Positions 11,494 through 23,161 of a stretch of 60,721 nt of DNA are shown here, in pieces (position 1 is the first letter of the stretch; every line of letters starts with the position of its first letter). The DNA comes from Sphaerosporella brunnea (taxonomy: Eukaryota; Ascomycota; Pezizomycetes; Pezizales; Pyronemataceae). The stretch is taken from the NCBI GenBank assembly GCA_008704415.1, contig VXIS01000296.1, forward strand, positions 1-60,721, written 5' to 3'. A program made the translations under genes and the position numbers. A model generated the notes under the pieces. The model made no database searches. It was not told the origin of the DNA and saw nothing but the letters and a program-made list of their open reading frames with translations.

Positions 11494-12705
11494 AAGGTAC
11501 TTTTCACCACCTCAACAGCTCTCCGTCACTCAGTTCTTACGTTCCAAGCGGTTATCTGGGGTTAGGTTGGGGAATTGTGACCGGAGGCTGGCGATGATTG
11601 GCGAAGGTTTTCTTTCGAATCAAAGTTTTTTTTCTTTTGCGGTCACGGTTGTTTTGTTTCTTTTCGCCATCACACGCAGTGTTGTCAATAGCCAGCCCCA
11701 AAAGCCACAACCGAGAGGTCGAACAATGAAGCCCACAAAGCAGCTGTGAGCAAATTTCTGGCGAAGCAACTATCACTGTCACCATCACCAGAACGCCGTG
11801 CACATCCCTTCAAGCTTATCCACTATCGCCCCGAAAACTCACGCTTTTTGGAGTTTTCGATATCCACTGGCACTTGGTTTTGTCAGGAGACATGCAGGGG
11901 AGACCACCGGTCTGCAACAGCAGAAAATGCTGGGCTGCTAGTGGCGATGGGATTCTTCCTGGAAATGGGCCCATATTGGTTGCTGTAGGTGCTTAGGCAG
12001 TCGGTGAAGGGAGGAGATAGATTGGTCTGTGTATGGGCGTGATGTCTGCCCGTCTGTGCACAAGTGAGCGAGGATAGACACCTACTATGGGTTACCCAGC
12101 CTCAACCCTTACCCTGAAGTAAAACTTCAGATTAAAACCCAACTTCTTTCCATCGACTGAGCAATAATCATCGTCAGCGGACACATCAAAGCTCCTCCAC
12201 CTTCGGTTTTGCTACAGGATGGGGTGGAAGCTCGCCGGGATCGTGGTTGTTAAACCCGCCTGGAATGTGCCGCGAGATTGAGAGTTTACACCTTGCTCAC
12301 TGAAGAGCTGCGCGCGCAAAGGTTATGTGCCGGAGCACAGATACGGGCTGGACATTATTGCTTTGTGATGTGACGTGTGGAATATCGAGGTTTATGGATA
12401 TTTTTTGGGGGGCATTCGCGTAATTTTGGTGAAGTGAATGCCTTCATGCATACAAGTATCGGTGTACCGGATCTGCAGCGCCGGACGTTCTTAAGTGAAA
12501 TGCAATGTGGTCACGCCGTTGCATTTCGCGTAACGATACATGCCACCGTAAAAACAAACCGCCTGAGTGACGCCAGCAACATCAACGACGCCGGAGAACT
12601 ATTCACGTACATATGGCGACGACTCTGAAAGCGCAAAATAATGGAATCACGGACGGCCACGTCGAGAGCCCGCAGGCAGTCGCTGCTGTCGACCTTATAA
12701 GACAA
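11494..12705. other. Intergenic region
   Basis: About 1.2 kb between eS21 and RNH201. No ORF with coding character on either strand; the first 200 bp are the likely eS21 3' untranslated region. Confidence 0.6.
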
Positions 12706-12706
12706 T

Positions 12707-12712
12707 ACGCGT
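12707..12712. promoter_or_regulatory. MCB-type ACGCGT element upstream of RNH201
   Basis: A palindromic ACGCGT hexamer 94 bp before the RNH201 start codon. In yeasts this is the MluI cell-cycle box bound by MBF, which drives replication and repair genes at G1/S. A related TCGCGT half-site lies near 12528. Function is inferred from sequence and position only. Confidence 0.5.
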
Positions 12713-12805
12713 AAACCCCACGCCCTTAAATTCGCGTCTTCTACCTCAACTTCACCACCTTCATCTACCACAAGGACGCGACCCTCCCACATAACCACCG
12801 ACAAG

Positions 12806-13759
12806 ATGAGCTCTAACGATTCCCCACCGATCGCTCAGTCTGACGAGACCGCGTCCGAGAAGACCACAGTAACCGTCTTCACTCCTCCGTCAATCACCGC
12901 CGCGGCACTCGGCTCCGGCGCTTCGTACACCTTCAATTCGGCGCTTCCGCCCGTTCTTCAGACGGATCTTGCGATGCCCTGCATCCTCGGCGTCGACGAG
13001 GCCGGCCGTGGACCGGTGCTTGGTCCAATGGTGTACGCAGTGGCGTTCGTGCCAGCCGACTCCGTGGATGTGCTCGAAGACTTCGACGACTCGAAAAAGC
13101 TTTCGTCGAACACTCGATCGTCTCTTTTGAGACTTTTGTGTACTCCTGGCACGGACCTCCACAAGAACATGGGATGGAGCTGCACCCTGTTGTCTGCGCG
13201 CGACATTTCTGCTGGCATGTTGAGTGGCAGTACTGGTGGTAACCTCAATGCGCAGGCCCACGAGGCCACAATCGAGCTGATTCGCAGCGTTATTGATCGC
13301 GGCGTCAACATCGTCGAGATCTTTGTCGACACTGTTGGGCCTCCACAGACCTATCAGGCGAAACTTGCGAAGCTTTTCCCCGGCGCGAAGGTGACCGTAT
13401 CCAAGAAGGCTGACTCGTTGTACCCTATCGTGTCCGCTGCGAGCGTCTGCGCCAAGGTTACCCGGGATAGCGCTGTCGACGTGTTGTCTGGCGGTGAGGT
13501 CGTCGGCAGTGGCTACCCTGGCGACGAAAAGACCAAGAACTGGCTTAGAGATGCCGTCGATCCAGTTTTCGGCTGGGACCCTTCGATGACCCGGTTCTCG
13601 TGGAAGACCGCCAAAGACCTTCTCGAGGAGGAGACCAGTCAGGTTGAGTGGCCCGACGCCGAAGCCGACGGTGAGCAGACCATCACTAGTGCTTTCGCGG
13701 AGGCCAGAGAGACCGAATCCCTCGGAAACTGGTTTGGCAGGCCTGCTGCCGAGATCTGA
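12806..13759 (+). CDS. RNH201: Ribonuclease H2 catalytic subunit A
   Basis: Type 2 RNase H, catalytic subunit of the nuclear RNase H2 complex that removes single ribonucleotides from DNA and RNA of RNA-DNA hybrids. One exon, 317 residues, close to the usual length. The catalytic set is visible: D64 and E65 in VDEAGRG, D175 in IFVDTVGP, and D203 in KADSLYPIVSAAS, with the family tyrosine at 207. DDSKKLSSNTR matches the substrate-binding region. An N-terminal extension of about 55 residues, rich in serine and threonine, precedes the domain. The start ATG (12806) is the first in frame and sits in a purine-rich context. A 308-codon ORF on the opposite strand is a codon-bias shadow. Confidence 0.96.
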   Translation: MSSNDSPPIAQSDETASEKTTVTVFTPPSITAAALGSGASYTFNSALPPVLQTDLAMPCILGVDEAGRGPVLGPMVYAVAFVPADSVDVLEDFDDSKKLSSNTRSSLLRLLCTPGTDLHKNMGWSCTLLSARDISAGMLSGSTGGNLNAQAHEATIELIRSVIDRGVNIVEIFVDTVGPPQTYQAKLAKLFPGAKVTVSKKADSLYPIVSAASVCAKVTRDSAVDVLSGGEVVGSGYPGDEKTKNWLRDAVDPVFGWDPSMTRFSWKTAKDLLEEETSQVEWPDAEADGEQTITSAFAEARETESLGNWFGRPAAEI

Positions 13760-15054
13760 TACTGCGATGGAGCTACGGACCATGGCGAATGTATGTGATA
13801 TCCCGCCTTCGCTCAAGAAATGCCACTGATGAACTGAAGCAGATGTATCTTACGTCTTACTCTCGCCCTTACGACCTCTTACGCTTTGATGATCAACTTT
13901 CCTTGAAATTTGCGCTCAAGATACCCGGCATATCACGAGATTTTTTTTTTTCCGAGTTTAACCATGCAATCATGTATAGTTAGCACAGGAACAAAAAAAA
14001 ATACACGCATTTTCTTCAATTTTGCTGGCCAGCCGGATTAGAGTAGTCTAACAGGACGTTTCTTTTTCCGTGATATCATTTCAAACAGTTTCTCGTACCA
14101 CATCACTGTACCACATTCGCTACTAATGTCGGAGCCACAGCTAGGGAAAATCGGCTACAGATCAAGGACATTGAAGCGAGGGCTGAATCTGGCCCTCCTC
14201 TACCATGGAAATCGAATCTACGGCGGATGTCACTCATGGTGATGTTGGTGACGGCGGTGAGGACGAGGAGGATAAAAACTACACGACGGACGAAGACGAC
14301 AAAACTGCTGACGAAGACGGGTAGGAGTATCTGCCAGCGTAAGAGGATGAGGAGGAGGACCGCCTGGCCAGCCATCCAACACAAAAATGATCTCTTGCCA
14401 GCAGCCGAACAGTTCGGAGTCGGCGATGTATTCAGTCTTCGACGTACCTACGTTTGCGTAGAGTACATACAAAAACACGGCAATTACGGCAATCCGTGCT
14501 AGGCCCGACTCAACAAACATGACTTGTGGGAAGTTGTGACTGACAATGGATCAGCTCACGTCGTTCTGCCTTGTACTTAGCTCGATGAACTTTCGGTATC
14601 TCCTGCTGGCACAGCCCAGTGGGTAAGACGACTGTTGATTTTGTTTCGTTATGAGCTCCAGAGCCGTTCATGTGTCCTAAAGATGGATCAAAAGTTGTTA
14701 CAATGATTGGATGGATTTATGGGTTGGATGCCGTGGTTAGGAGCTGGGGCGGGATTGATATTCGATGGAGGCATGGGGACCATCAGCAGCGCCTGGGGGG
14801 ACGATGTTAACGTTGATGGACAGATTGGCTTTTTGCCCCCAGGGTCGTAACGAGCGATACATAGTTCGGTGGTCTATGGTTTCCAATCCCTTGAAGGGGA
14901 GCACTGCATCGGCTTCAGGTGTGCTTTCCCAAGTCCGGCTTAGGATAAGCTGCTCAAGGCTGAATAACAATTGTTTCTCACAGGAAAAACAAAGGCAGTT
15001 TTGCAATTAGAGGAGACGAGCTGTGCTTGATTTAATCGCCGCTATTTCGGCTCT
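13760..15054. other. Intergenic region
   Basis: Downstream of RNH201 up to the NLR-type pseudogene. Short ORFs on both strands show no family similarity that I can recognise. Confidence 0.5.
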
Positions 15055-16337
15055 ATGTTTAGACAGAGGACTGTTTATTGGATGCACACCTTATTCAGGC
15101 AACTGATTCAGGAATACTCGGAAACCACTCTCCTGACGGAGTTTTTCAAACATGTAGTCAGACGGTACGCTCGAGAAAATGAAGCCAGACTCGCATCTGG
15201 AGACTTTGGTTGTTACTCAAGCCTGATATCTTCTGACGAGCTCTTGCCGGCAAGATGACTTGCTAATTCTCTATTCTTTAGATATCTCAACGGTTCAAGT
15301 GATCCATCAAGCCGATCGGGAATTCTTTTGCACGCCGCCTCGCGAGACGGCTCTAGAAGGGACGAAATATGCTGATATCCTTCCACCCTCAACTGATCTC
15401 ACAACGCATGATCGGTCTAACTTGCATCCGATATCTTGCGGTAGTGCACGAAGAACTCAAAAACCGCAGTCCGGTAATGCCCGGCGCGGGGTTGGGGTTT
15501 CCAGCGCTGGCATGCTACTTGGACGAAAGACCGTTCATCAGATACTCACCGGAGTATCTGACTGAACACTTGGCAAAACACAACAACCAAAGGTCGGTCC
15601 TATCGTCGGAGTTTTCTGACTTCCAAAGCACCATCGATGAAGCGTCATACTCCCCAGCACTCTGCATTCCTGAGAAACTGAGGAATGTCAGCTCCGTTAC
15701 AGACGCACTATCTACAATTTTGAAGGAGCGACGGACCCGAATTTCGAACAGTGCGGTGAAAAACGATTACTTCGAGGCCTCGGGAACTTGTTGGTTATGA
15801 CTTCGGTTGGCAATTACTTGGTGCAGGCTGCTCCTCAAGGAGAGAAGGAGCCGATGTTTTTCCTGCTGAAATCTGGGCCCATCCAGACTGCTATTGACGA
15901 CAACAGCAATTTTACCGCACATGGGGCCGCGGCCCACGGACAATTTGCGATACTCCGACTCCTCCTCCAGTGGAATTCCGATCTCAAGGCCTCGAATCGT
16001 GATGGGAACACCACATTGCATCTAGCAGCCATGAATGGATTTCTGAAATGACCAAACTCCGGACATATTACTCCATATATGAGTTGGTCATGAGGATTCC
16101 GACAAAGCCGATTTTATTGCCGTGAATGGAGACGGGAACACTGTTCTGCACCTAGTTGGTAGGCACAATGACCGACTCACAGGTCGTTGGCTCATCCGTA
16201 ATAGTTTAAGACATCAATGCTAGGAACACTACTATGTTTCAACGGGTGCCAATCCCGAGATCCAAAACAACGATGGTCTCAGTCCAGGGCAATTGCTATC
16301 CATGGACAAGCGCAAAAGTGTGCCTCTCTCCGCTTGA
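15055..16337 (+). pseudogene. Degenerate NACHT-ankyrin (NLR-like) gene remnant
   Basis: A broken gene whose pieces resemble the region between the NACHT domain and the ankyrin repeats of fungal NLR-like proteins. Piece 1 (15055-15258) reads like the helical region after NACHT. Piece 2 (from 15260) contains VQVIHQADREFFCTPPRETA, like the family's HQ...REF motif, and is then overtaken by another frame (15369-15800) with CIRYLAVVHEELK and a YxxEHLxxH-like stretch. Ankyrin-like units follow in changing frames: DGNTTLHLAAMNGFLK (about 15998-16050), NGDGNTVLHLVGRHNDR (about 16124-16174) and ANPEIQNNDGLSPGQLL (about 16238-16300). At least three frame changes and stops rule out an intact product, though short introns could explain one of them. 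No N-terminal effector or Walker A motif is seen, so the 5' half is missing or unrecognisable. Confidence 0.7.
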
Positions 16338-17127
16338 GTGCCAAAACACACAGTTTCGACCAACGTCTTTGATAAGAATGTGGTAGAGTTGTAAGATTTT
16401 GATGATAGGGTGTATGAGAAATCACGGGTAGGGTAGTGCTGGTGGCGCTGTCAGCCTAACGGTCGAGTGATTCTGAATGTGACGCGTGCGTGTAGGGTTT
16501 TTTGGCTGGCGCGAGGGGAGTCAATTTGGAATTTGACTAGTGGTCTAAGAAGATGATATACAATTTTTTCGTACGGTACAATTTCAGTTAAATACGTAAA
16601 GTTACCCAAGATTACGTCAAACTATAGCAAAGCCATAGCAAAGCTAAAGAAAACGAGTGATCCGCATTTAAAAATGTCACGAGAAAGCTATTTTTTGAGT
16701 CTTTTTTGAGCGGTATTAGATCGCGGTATTTTTGGGCGAAACCTTAGAAATCTTACAGTCACGAACGTATAACCTACGCAAGCGAGGCGAAAGATTCGAT
16801 CCCTAAATTTGACTACGTTGCAGTTCACTGGACTTTATATAAAGTTATGCGTGGATATCTGTAAGGCGGCCAGTCTCATTTCTTGTATCCCCATGTTGTC
16901 AACTCGTTAGTTGGACTTATGAGTGACAGCATTAACCCAGCGACAGCCGAGTGACTGGTCTTGCGCTCCAAAGATACTGTAAAGAGTACAGCCGTTTATT
17001 TCCTTTACAATACGGTTATCTTATACCGGCAACCCAGGAGTGAGTGAGTGAGCATGACTGAGTGATAAAAAAAAAGCCTGCAGCCAGGAAAATATCAGGT
17101 CGCAAGCTAAAGCTGCAAAAAGACGAA
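16338..17127. other. Gene-free stretch
   Basis: AT-richer sequence between the NLR remnant and the tRNA gene. I see no ORF or repeat that I can support. Confidence 0.5.
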
Positions 17128-17199
17128 AGGTCGTACCCGGAATCGAACCGAGATTACCGGAATCAGAATCCGATGTGCTAACCATTACACTATACAACC
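17128..17199 (-). tRNA. tRNA-Gln (anticodon CUG)
   Basis: On the minus strand a 72-nt cloverleaf can be drawn. The acceptor stem pairs GGTTGTA with TACGACC (one G-T pair). The D arm contains TGGTTAGCA. The anticodon stem TCGGA/TCCGG encloses loop TTCTGAT with anticodon CTG, reading CAG glutamine codons. The T arm holds GGTTCGAATCC. There is no intron. It stands alone in a gene-poor region between the NLR remnant and the hairpin element. Confidence 0.95.
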
Positions 17200-19476
17200 G
17201 TTGGTGATGACGCTCGCAAACTTAGCCTTGTTGGACTAAAGGTTTATCTCGGCCCTCAAGTTGACTACATTCACAAACCGTTAGAATACTTCGAGGAGAT
17301 CTAAGGTAATAGCCCATGGTTTGCCTGCTGGGCAAAGAGAGCAAGGGACTAAGCCTCGGAGCAGTGGATGATGGCTGTTGGAAGTTTCTCAAGCCAGGCT
17401 TTGTTTGGATGAGAGCCTTGAGTCTTCTCTGCCGAGACTCTTGGGACGAGGCCGGAGCACACAGTAACACGCTCCATGGTAAAGCCGGGGTGCTTTTGTT
17501 GGCTCCTCAGGCTAACACCCATCCACTTTGTCCAGAGAGGTAGTGTAATTGTGCCACCAGCGAGAAGGGGCCCCGAGCGGGAAAAGGCCGCAGTCCAATC
17601 CTTTTACGAACACCTATATTCTCACTGGTAGACCAGCTCCACTGCAGGTGGGAGAAATGCTCACTCCATTGGCCGTTCCGAACTCCTAGCTCGTCGTGTT
17701 GAGGTCACGTGCTAGCGAGACGTAAAAGAGATGAGAGAGAGGATTCGATCATATACTGCAAGTGAACACCCGTGTGATGGCCCCATGGTGCGCCTTCAAT
17801 GAGCGGCAGTACTCTCGAGCGCTGTGGTGAAAGAGAGCCAATGCAGTGGCGTGGGTTCGGGATCCACCATTAACGTCTTGCTGACATCGAAGGCAATAAA
17901 CCCTCTTTAAATCCTCGCTGCACTTTGGGTTTATGCGCCTGCGCTCTACTGTGATTGTTTGCTCACCGTGAACATGTTAGCAACCACACGGCCCGGTAAG
18001 GATAAGTTGAGGACAGTGCCATAGAGGACAAAATTCCAATTCTTCGGGTGACCGGTGACTCTGCTCTCCCTCCGGGCCTGCGACTGCTACTTCTCATGAA
18101 AACTGAACACCTGTGATGACCACACGGTGTATGATCGCTGTTTTACGCTTCTTCTCGTGGTTCATGTGGCGTCACTCGGGTTGGAAATCCCAGCCGTACG
18201 TAAAGTAAAGGTGCTCTATATAGATACTTAGATAGTGCAATCCTCCCCCAACACCTTGCCGTGTGGAGCCCGCACGGGCCGAGCGGACAGGCAGACGGGG
18301 ACCAGCACCGCAAAACGCCACCCCAGAAATCAGGCGGGCTCCAAGTCATAACCCTTCTCTCTTGCCGCAGCCATGATGTTCTTCATAGGCCGTTTCGATT
18401 CCGGCAAATTTTACTGAAACCATGCCATGTACGACACAGTCTCAGTCAAAAACCTGCGCGCTGCTGTCACCAGAATTGACGATCTGGTATGTACCGTCCT
18501 CTCTGGTGTAATTGGAGCAGTTAACACCTAAGGCGCTCGACAAGGGTTCTAATAGGCGGCTGAACTTAAAACGTACGTCGAGATCAAGTTCATAGAGGAT
18601 TTTTTTCAAGCATGTTAGCTGTGTGTTGGGTCCCGTTTCTGGTACGTTTCGTGATAGCGTCGAGGTATATGAAAAGGGTTTCAGTGGAAATCTGCTGCGG
18701 TTGGTAATTTTGATGTTTTTTATACGGCAGACGATGATGGGGATGCCAATGGCCGTATGATTCTTCTGTTGTCAGCCGAAACCTCCCGAACAAAAGCCAA
18801 ATCAATGCAGAGAAGTAAGCCTAACTCACCACGAGAAATTTATCGAGAAATCTACTCACTAAGAACAACGTTATCCAAGACGGCAGGCTGCTGGATGGCT
18901 GCGTGGACTGAACGAGAAGGCGGGCTGGCTGTTTTGGCTGGCCTGCTGCGAATCCAGCGGTTGAGAATAGCGAGGGGTTTTTAATTAGAAGTTGAGTGTT
19001 TGTGCGTAAAAAAGACCGCCAGAAGGGAGAGGGTTAAGTCTGTCGTGTCGAAGGTGTCTCGAGCGTGCTATCGAGGAATGCGTCTTTTTGAGGGTGCTCT
19101 CTAGTGGGGCGGTTCCCAAAAACATATAGCGAATTTATGATAGCGATCTTGTCAGTACCGAGTGATATATACAGTGAATCAGATCAACTGTTTGATCTTA
19201 TCTTTCGCTGTCAACCTGCCGGACTTGCCCGTTTCCTCAGCTGCTCTCTCAGCCAGCCGGGCTTTTAGGCGCTCTAAAAAGCCGACAGCCAACAGCCAAG
19301 CCCGCGGGCTATTGGCAACACTGCCTGTATGTGCTCAAGCGGAGCAGCCCCCAGAATTCGAGAAGATTACTGTCTTCATATTGGGAAGTCTAGACAGTTG
19401 GGATCCTGGTTCGCCTGAACTGTATTTGGGATCCTATAGCAATTTGGCCCTCTTTGATGTAAACGACTATTGAGTG
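17200..19476. other. Gene-poor stretch
   Basis: About 2.3 kb with only short ORFs. A minus-strand ORF near 18590-18805 has mixed composition but no start context or similarity that I can name. No transposase or reverse transcriptase motif was recognised. Confidence 0.45.
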
Positions 19477-19830
19477 CTAGTTGTACATTGTTTCAACTGG
19501 CTCCGTAGGGGCGCTGGTGTCCACATCCAATTTACTGGCTTTAGCTGTCTGTGTCTTCTTGGGCTTGGGGGCCGCCGGGTCCACATTGAGTGAAAACAAA
19601 TACAACGTGCCAAATTTGGATCGATATTCTATGTTGGCAGTCTTGCAGTTATTGTACTCGTCATATTCCGGAGTGTTTTTCGTCAAACTTTTAAGATAGC
19701 TGTCCTTGATGCTATTCGTTTGATATGCAATCAGGAAGGTGTAAATCTTAAGTTGATTTCCTATCTTTGTCTGTGGATATTCCAGAAATTGCGTCCATTC
19801 CTGAGACTTGGTGGATGTTGTAATTTTTTT
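19477..19830 (-). CDS. Unassigned coding-looking fragment (117 codons)
   Basis: An open minus-strand frame with protein-like composition but no start codon. It begins just after a TAG at 19831-19833 that could be a splice acceptor. It runs 117 codons through WTQFLEYPQTKIGNQLK, YTFLIAYQTNSIKDSYLK and IEYRSKFGTLYLFSLN, then a lysine/proline/threonine-rich tail (AAPKPKKTQTAKASK) and a stop at 19477-19479. I do not recognise the family. It could be the last exon of an unknown gene, a relic of a mobile element, or chance. It uses more A/T-ending codons than the neighbouring genes. It ends 470 bp from the hairpin element. Confidence 0.4.
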   Translation of the reverse strand, partial: KKITTSTKSQEWTQFLEYPQTKIGNQLKIYTFLIAYQTNSIKDSYLKSLTKNTPEYDEYNNCKTANIEYRSKFGTLYLFSLNVDPAAPKPKKTQTAKASKLDVDTSAPTEPVETMYN

Positions 19831-19946
19831 CTAACATTGCACCCCCTGTTTATTCTCTGGACATGTGTCAAAGGGATACATGTCAGTGTATGCTGTCTTC
19901 ACCAAATATCGCTCACACTCACACCTCCGTGACTTGAAGCGCTGTA

Positions 19947-20320
19947 AATACCGTATTATCCCGGTAATAAGGCAATTTCACCGGCGCCGAAGTATACTGA
20001 CACGTACCGTTCAGCGGGCAGTGAAGCTGTGTGAGAGGCGGTTGGAAGCGACGTGCTTGGACAGTGCTCGACCGGTAGTGGTCAGTAAAACCTTAAACAG
20101 AGCGGGGAGATGGAGACCGCTGAGCGCTCGCTCTTCCCCGTCTCCACCTTGTCTCCAACGTCTTCGTCGCATTGACGTCTTTTTGACTTTTCACGTCACG
20201 GCTTCCCACTCCAGCTCGCATCAAAACACTTCCCATCCAGCTTCACTGCCCGCTGAACGGTACGTGTCAGTATACTTCGGCGCCGGTGAAATTGCCTTAT
20301 TACCGGGATAATACGGTATT
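19947..20320. mobile_element. Foldback/MITE-like element with perfect 83-bp inverted repeats
   Basis: Two arms, 19947-20029 and 20238-20320, are exact reverse complements over 83 bp and enclose a 208-bp non-coding core. The termini begin AATACCG and end CGGTATT. The core has a second, imperfect inverted pair of purine/pyrimidine-rich stretches (about 20098-20112 and 20132-20148). GCTGTA occurs directly before the left arm and again at 20325-20330, a possible 6-bp target duplication, offset by 4 bp on the right. No transposase is encoded, so if mobile it is non-autonomous. The ORF covering it is an artefact of the repeats. Confidence 0.75.
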
Positions 20321-20615
20321 AGCTGCTGTAGATAAGTAGAATTCTTGGTACGTATACCTGCTCTAGATATAAAAAGTGAAGGTACATACGTGCGCCGGAT
20401 CATACGACAGCGTCAATATCCCATTGTGTTGACCCCGCCAAACCAACCTGCCGCCCATCCAAATCCATAACCTTTAAACCCGTCACAAACTGAAAGCGAA
20501 GCAAGTAGCACAACAATTGGCATCACAAAAGAAGCGAGAGAAAAAAAGAAAAGAAAAAAAAGTTCCCATAGCCCAAACTTCAGTACTAGAAAACAAAAAC
20601 AAGACACCCGACACC

Positions 20616-23161
20616 CTATCTAGAATACACCTTAACAACCCCATCCCCTCCACCACTAACAACCCACTTCCCATCTGCGCTCCACACGACCGAGCAGACA
20701 CCCTCGCCGCGCATGAGTCGGTGGCTAGTAATCTCCTGTGTACATGCCCTCTTCTCCATGCTCCAGAACCTAAGGCTTGCGTCGTGACCGGCGGATACCA
20801 GTTCTCTGCCATCGGGCGACAGTGCAAGACTAGAAATCGCGGCGGGGTGCGCAAGCATAGTGTATGTGCATTGACCTATTTCATCCGTCATTACTTGGTG
20901 TTCTGGAACGAATGGCAGAAAGGGAAACCTACCGCTATTTGCATCAAAGATGCGGACATACTGATCTTCATGACCAGAGATGATCACACCGCCAATGCCA
21001 CCTCGTGGGCCGGTGGCGCCGGCGACAAGTACATCCTCCTCTTTTCCTGGCTCAGCGCCGGACTCAAGGCTCATAGTTGTAGCAACAACGGAGGAAACAC
21101 CGGTAGCGGTGGTGCCGTCGTAGGTTTCCTGTGAAGCCATGGATACCACTTCCTCACAAGTGGCGGTGTCATAGATTATCACACTTGCATCGTCGTATGA
21201 CACGATGAAGGTGTCTCCCGTGATGCTCAGAGGAATGATACAAGTAGGGGAGGCGGTACTGTCGGGACGGGTGATGGTGGAGATTAGGGAGTATTCAAAG
21301 GTTATCGGGGCGGAGTAGGTGCTTGCCGAGCCAAAAGAGCGGAGGCTGGAGTTGGAGGCTGAGGAAGAGGGGCGCCGGATGGGACCGGGAGGCGGTGTGA
21401 CGCTCCAGATCTTGACGGTGCCATCGGCGGAGCCGGAGGCGATCAAGATACGCTCTCCAGGAGAGCCGCGCATGGCCGATGCAGAGGGAAGAACGCACAC
21501 GGCCCAGACTGTGTCGGTGTGACCTACTAGAGTCTCTAGAGGATCCACCTTACCTTCCTGCCAGACTTTGACGGTCGAGTCCTGCCCTCCAGAGAAGACC
21601 CAGCCGCCTCCGCCATCGTCTACACTACTGGCAGGACATGCTGCGAGTGAGGTGACAATTCCGGCGTGTCCCCGGTGAGTGAAGTGACTGGTTACATCTA
21701 TGTCCAGGTTGCCGTTCATGGAAAGTCCATAGTTCCCGGGGATGTACCATCGCTTCAACACACCGTCATCGCCAGCTGTGCAAATCTCCGGCTCGTTCGC
21801 ATTTCCTCCGCCGGTGAACACAAGCGCCCTCACAACATCCAAGTGACCCCTCAGTGCAAACTTGACTTTGAAGTTTCCGGAATCTGGCCGAGCAGAACTT
21901 GGGGAAGATGAGGAGTACTGGCCGTGGCTGGATGGCCGTCTCTTAGCAAGTGATTTTCGTTTGTGCGAGTTCATGTTCCCTCGACCTCCGTGATTCACAC
22001 CGTATTCGATGGGCTCTTCGGAAGAGGAGGCAGAGTCCGTATCGCTGCTGCTGCCAATCTTGTCGTCAAAATCCCACACATCCGCGTCATCGGTAGTCTC
22101 TACGGCCGAAGGAACTTCCCGCCGCCTCATCGCAACCTCGATTCCGGCAGCCGCCGAAAATGGGTTCGTCTCTTTCTTCCCATACTGGGGTTGTTTCTCC
22201 TCGCTAGGCGAAGATGGTACGGTGATCTGCGGCTGGGAAGCTTGAATGCGGCTCTCGTGGAATAACGTTGGCTGATGCCCCCGAAGACTCTGTACCGTGT
22301 GGGGGCGCATTGGATGCGATTGTGCGACCTCATGATTTCCTTGCGGCGGAGGTGGGGGTTGATGGTTCGGTGAAGGGGAGGGATGCTGCATGTGTTGAGG
22401 GCCTGATTGCTGCTTCTCCTGATGTTGCTGCTGCTGAAACATCGCAAACTGGGCCATCTGCTGCTGGGACAAGGCATCAAGATTTGCGTTTGGTTGTTGT
22501 TGTTGCTGCTGCTGCGCCGGAGGAGGAGGGTGGCTAGGCGGGTTTAGTAGGTATGTGATCTCTTGCAGACATTTCTCAAGGTACTGCCTGCTCTTGTTCC
22601 GCGGGCCATCGGCTTTGTAGAGGGACGAGGACCCATCTAAGCGCTTGAGCTTTTCCGACACTGTCGTGCACGGGTTAACTCAAATCAAGTCAGCGGGGAC
22701 GGATGGGAACCTACGCCTCGCCTTCTCCTCTACCAGAACATCCTTCCCAGCCTCATCGATGATCTTCCCCTCACCCAGCGCCCTCTCCAACCTCTCCTTC
22801 TTGAGCGCCTTCTCCAGAATCTTGATACGAGCTTCATGCACTTGATGTAGCCTTTTCTCCGCGCGATTCTCACCCTCCAGCTTTGCGATTCGCGCCTTCA
22901 TCTCGGCCCTCTCAATCTCCCAGTTATTCCGGTCGCGCTCATGCTTATGCCATTCCGTCTGTAGAAACCGCATCACACCTTTCATTCTCATCAGCTCCTC
23001 CATCCTCTCCGCCCACCCCCGCAGGGTAAAATAAACCAACCTTGAAGCGTGTACTCAGCCCCTACCGGCCCGCCAGCTGCGCTTCCATTCCCCTGCCCTT
23101 GCCCCTGCTGTCCACCATTCGTGCCGTCCGCATTCTGTGTTGACGGCGATTGCCAGACCAT
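20616..23161 (-). CDS. Striatin (STRIPAK scaffold; HAM-3/Pro11/StrA type)
   Basis: Striatin, the B-type regulatory PP2A subunit and scaffold of STRIPAK, at the nuclear envelope/ER; in filamentous fungi it is needed for cell fusion and fruiting-body development. Four exons join in frame: 23161-23041, 22978-22715, 22660-20933 and 20875-20616, giving 790 residues. Exons 1-2 hold the striatin N-terminus: [20 protein letters not shown], then the coiled coil (ERAEMKARIAKLEGENRAEK) and a basic, calmodulin-binding-like helix. A glutamine/proline-rich linker (about 170-260) and an acidic serine stretch follow. C-terminal WD40 repeats start at about residue 390 (KVKFALRGHLDVVRALVF) and run to the end. 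The third intron (20932-20876) is 57 nt with no in-frame stop, so retention would insert 19 residues between WD blades. Confidence 0.93.

Noticed and set aside
12890..13816. 308-codon ORF antisense to RNH201
   Set aside because: It is the mirror of a strongly codon-biased real gene and has no family similarity; RNH201 on the other strand has all catalytic motifs.
19865..20311. 148-codon ORF over the hairpin element
   Set aside because: It is created by the inverted repeat arms and core; no protein-like features.
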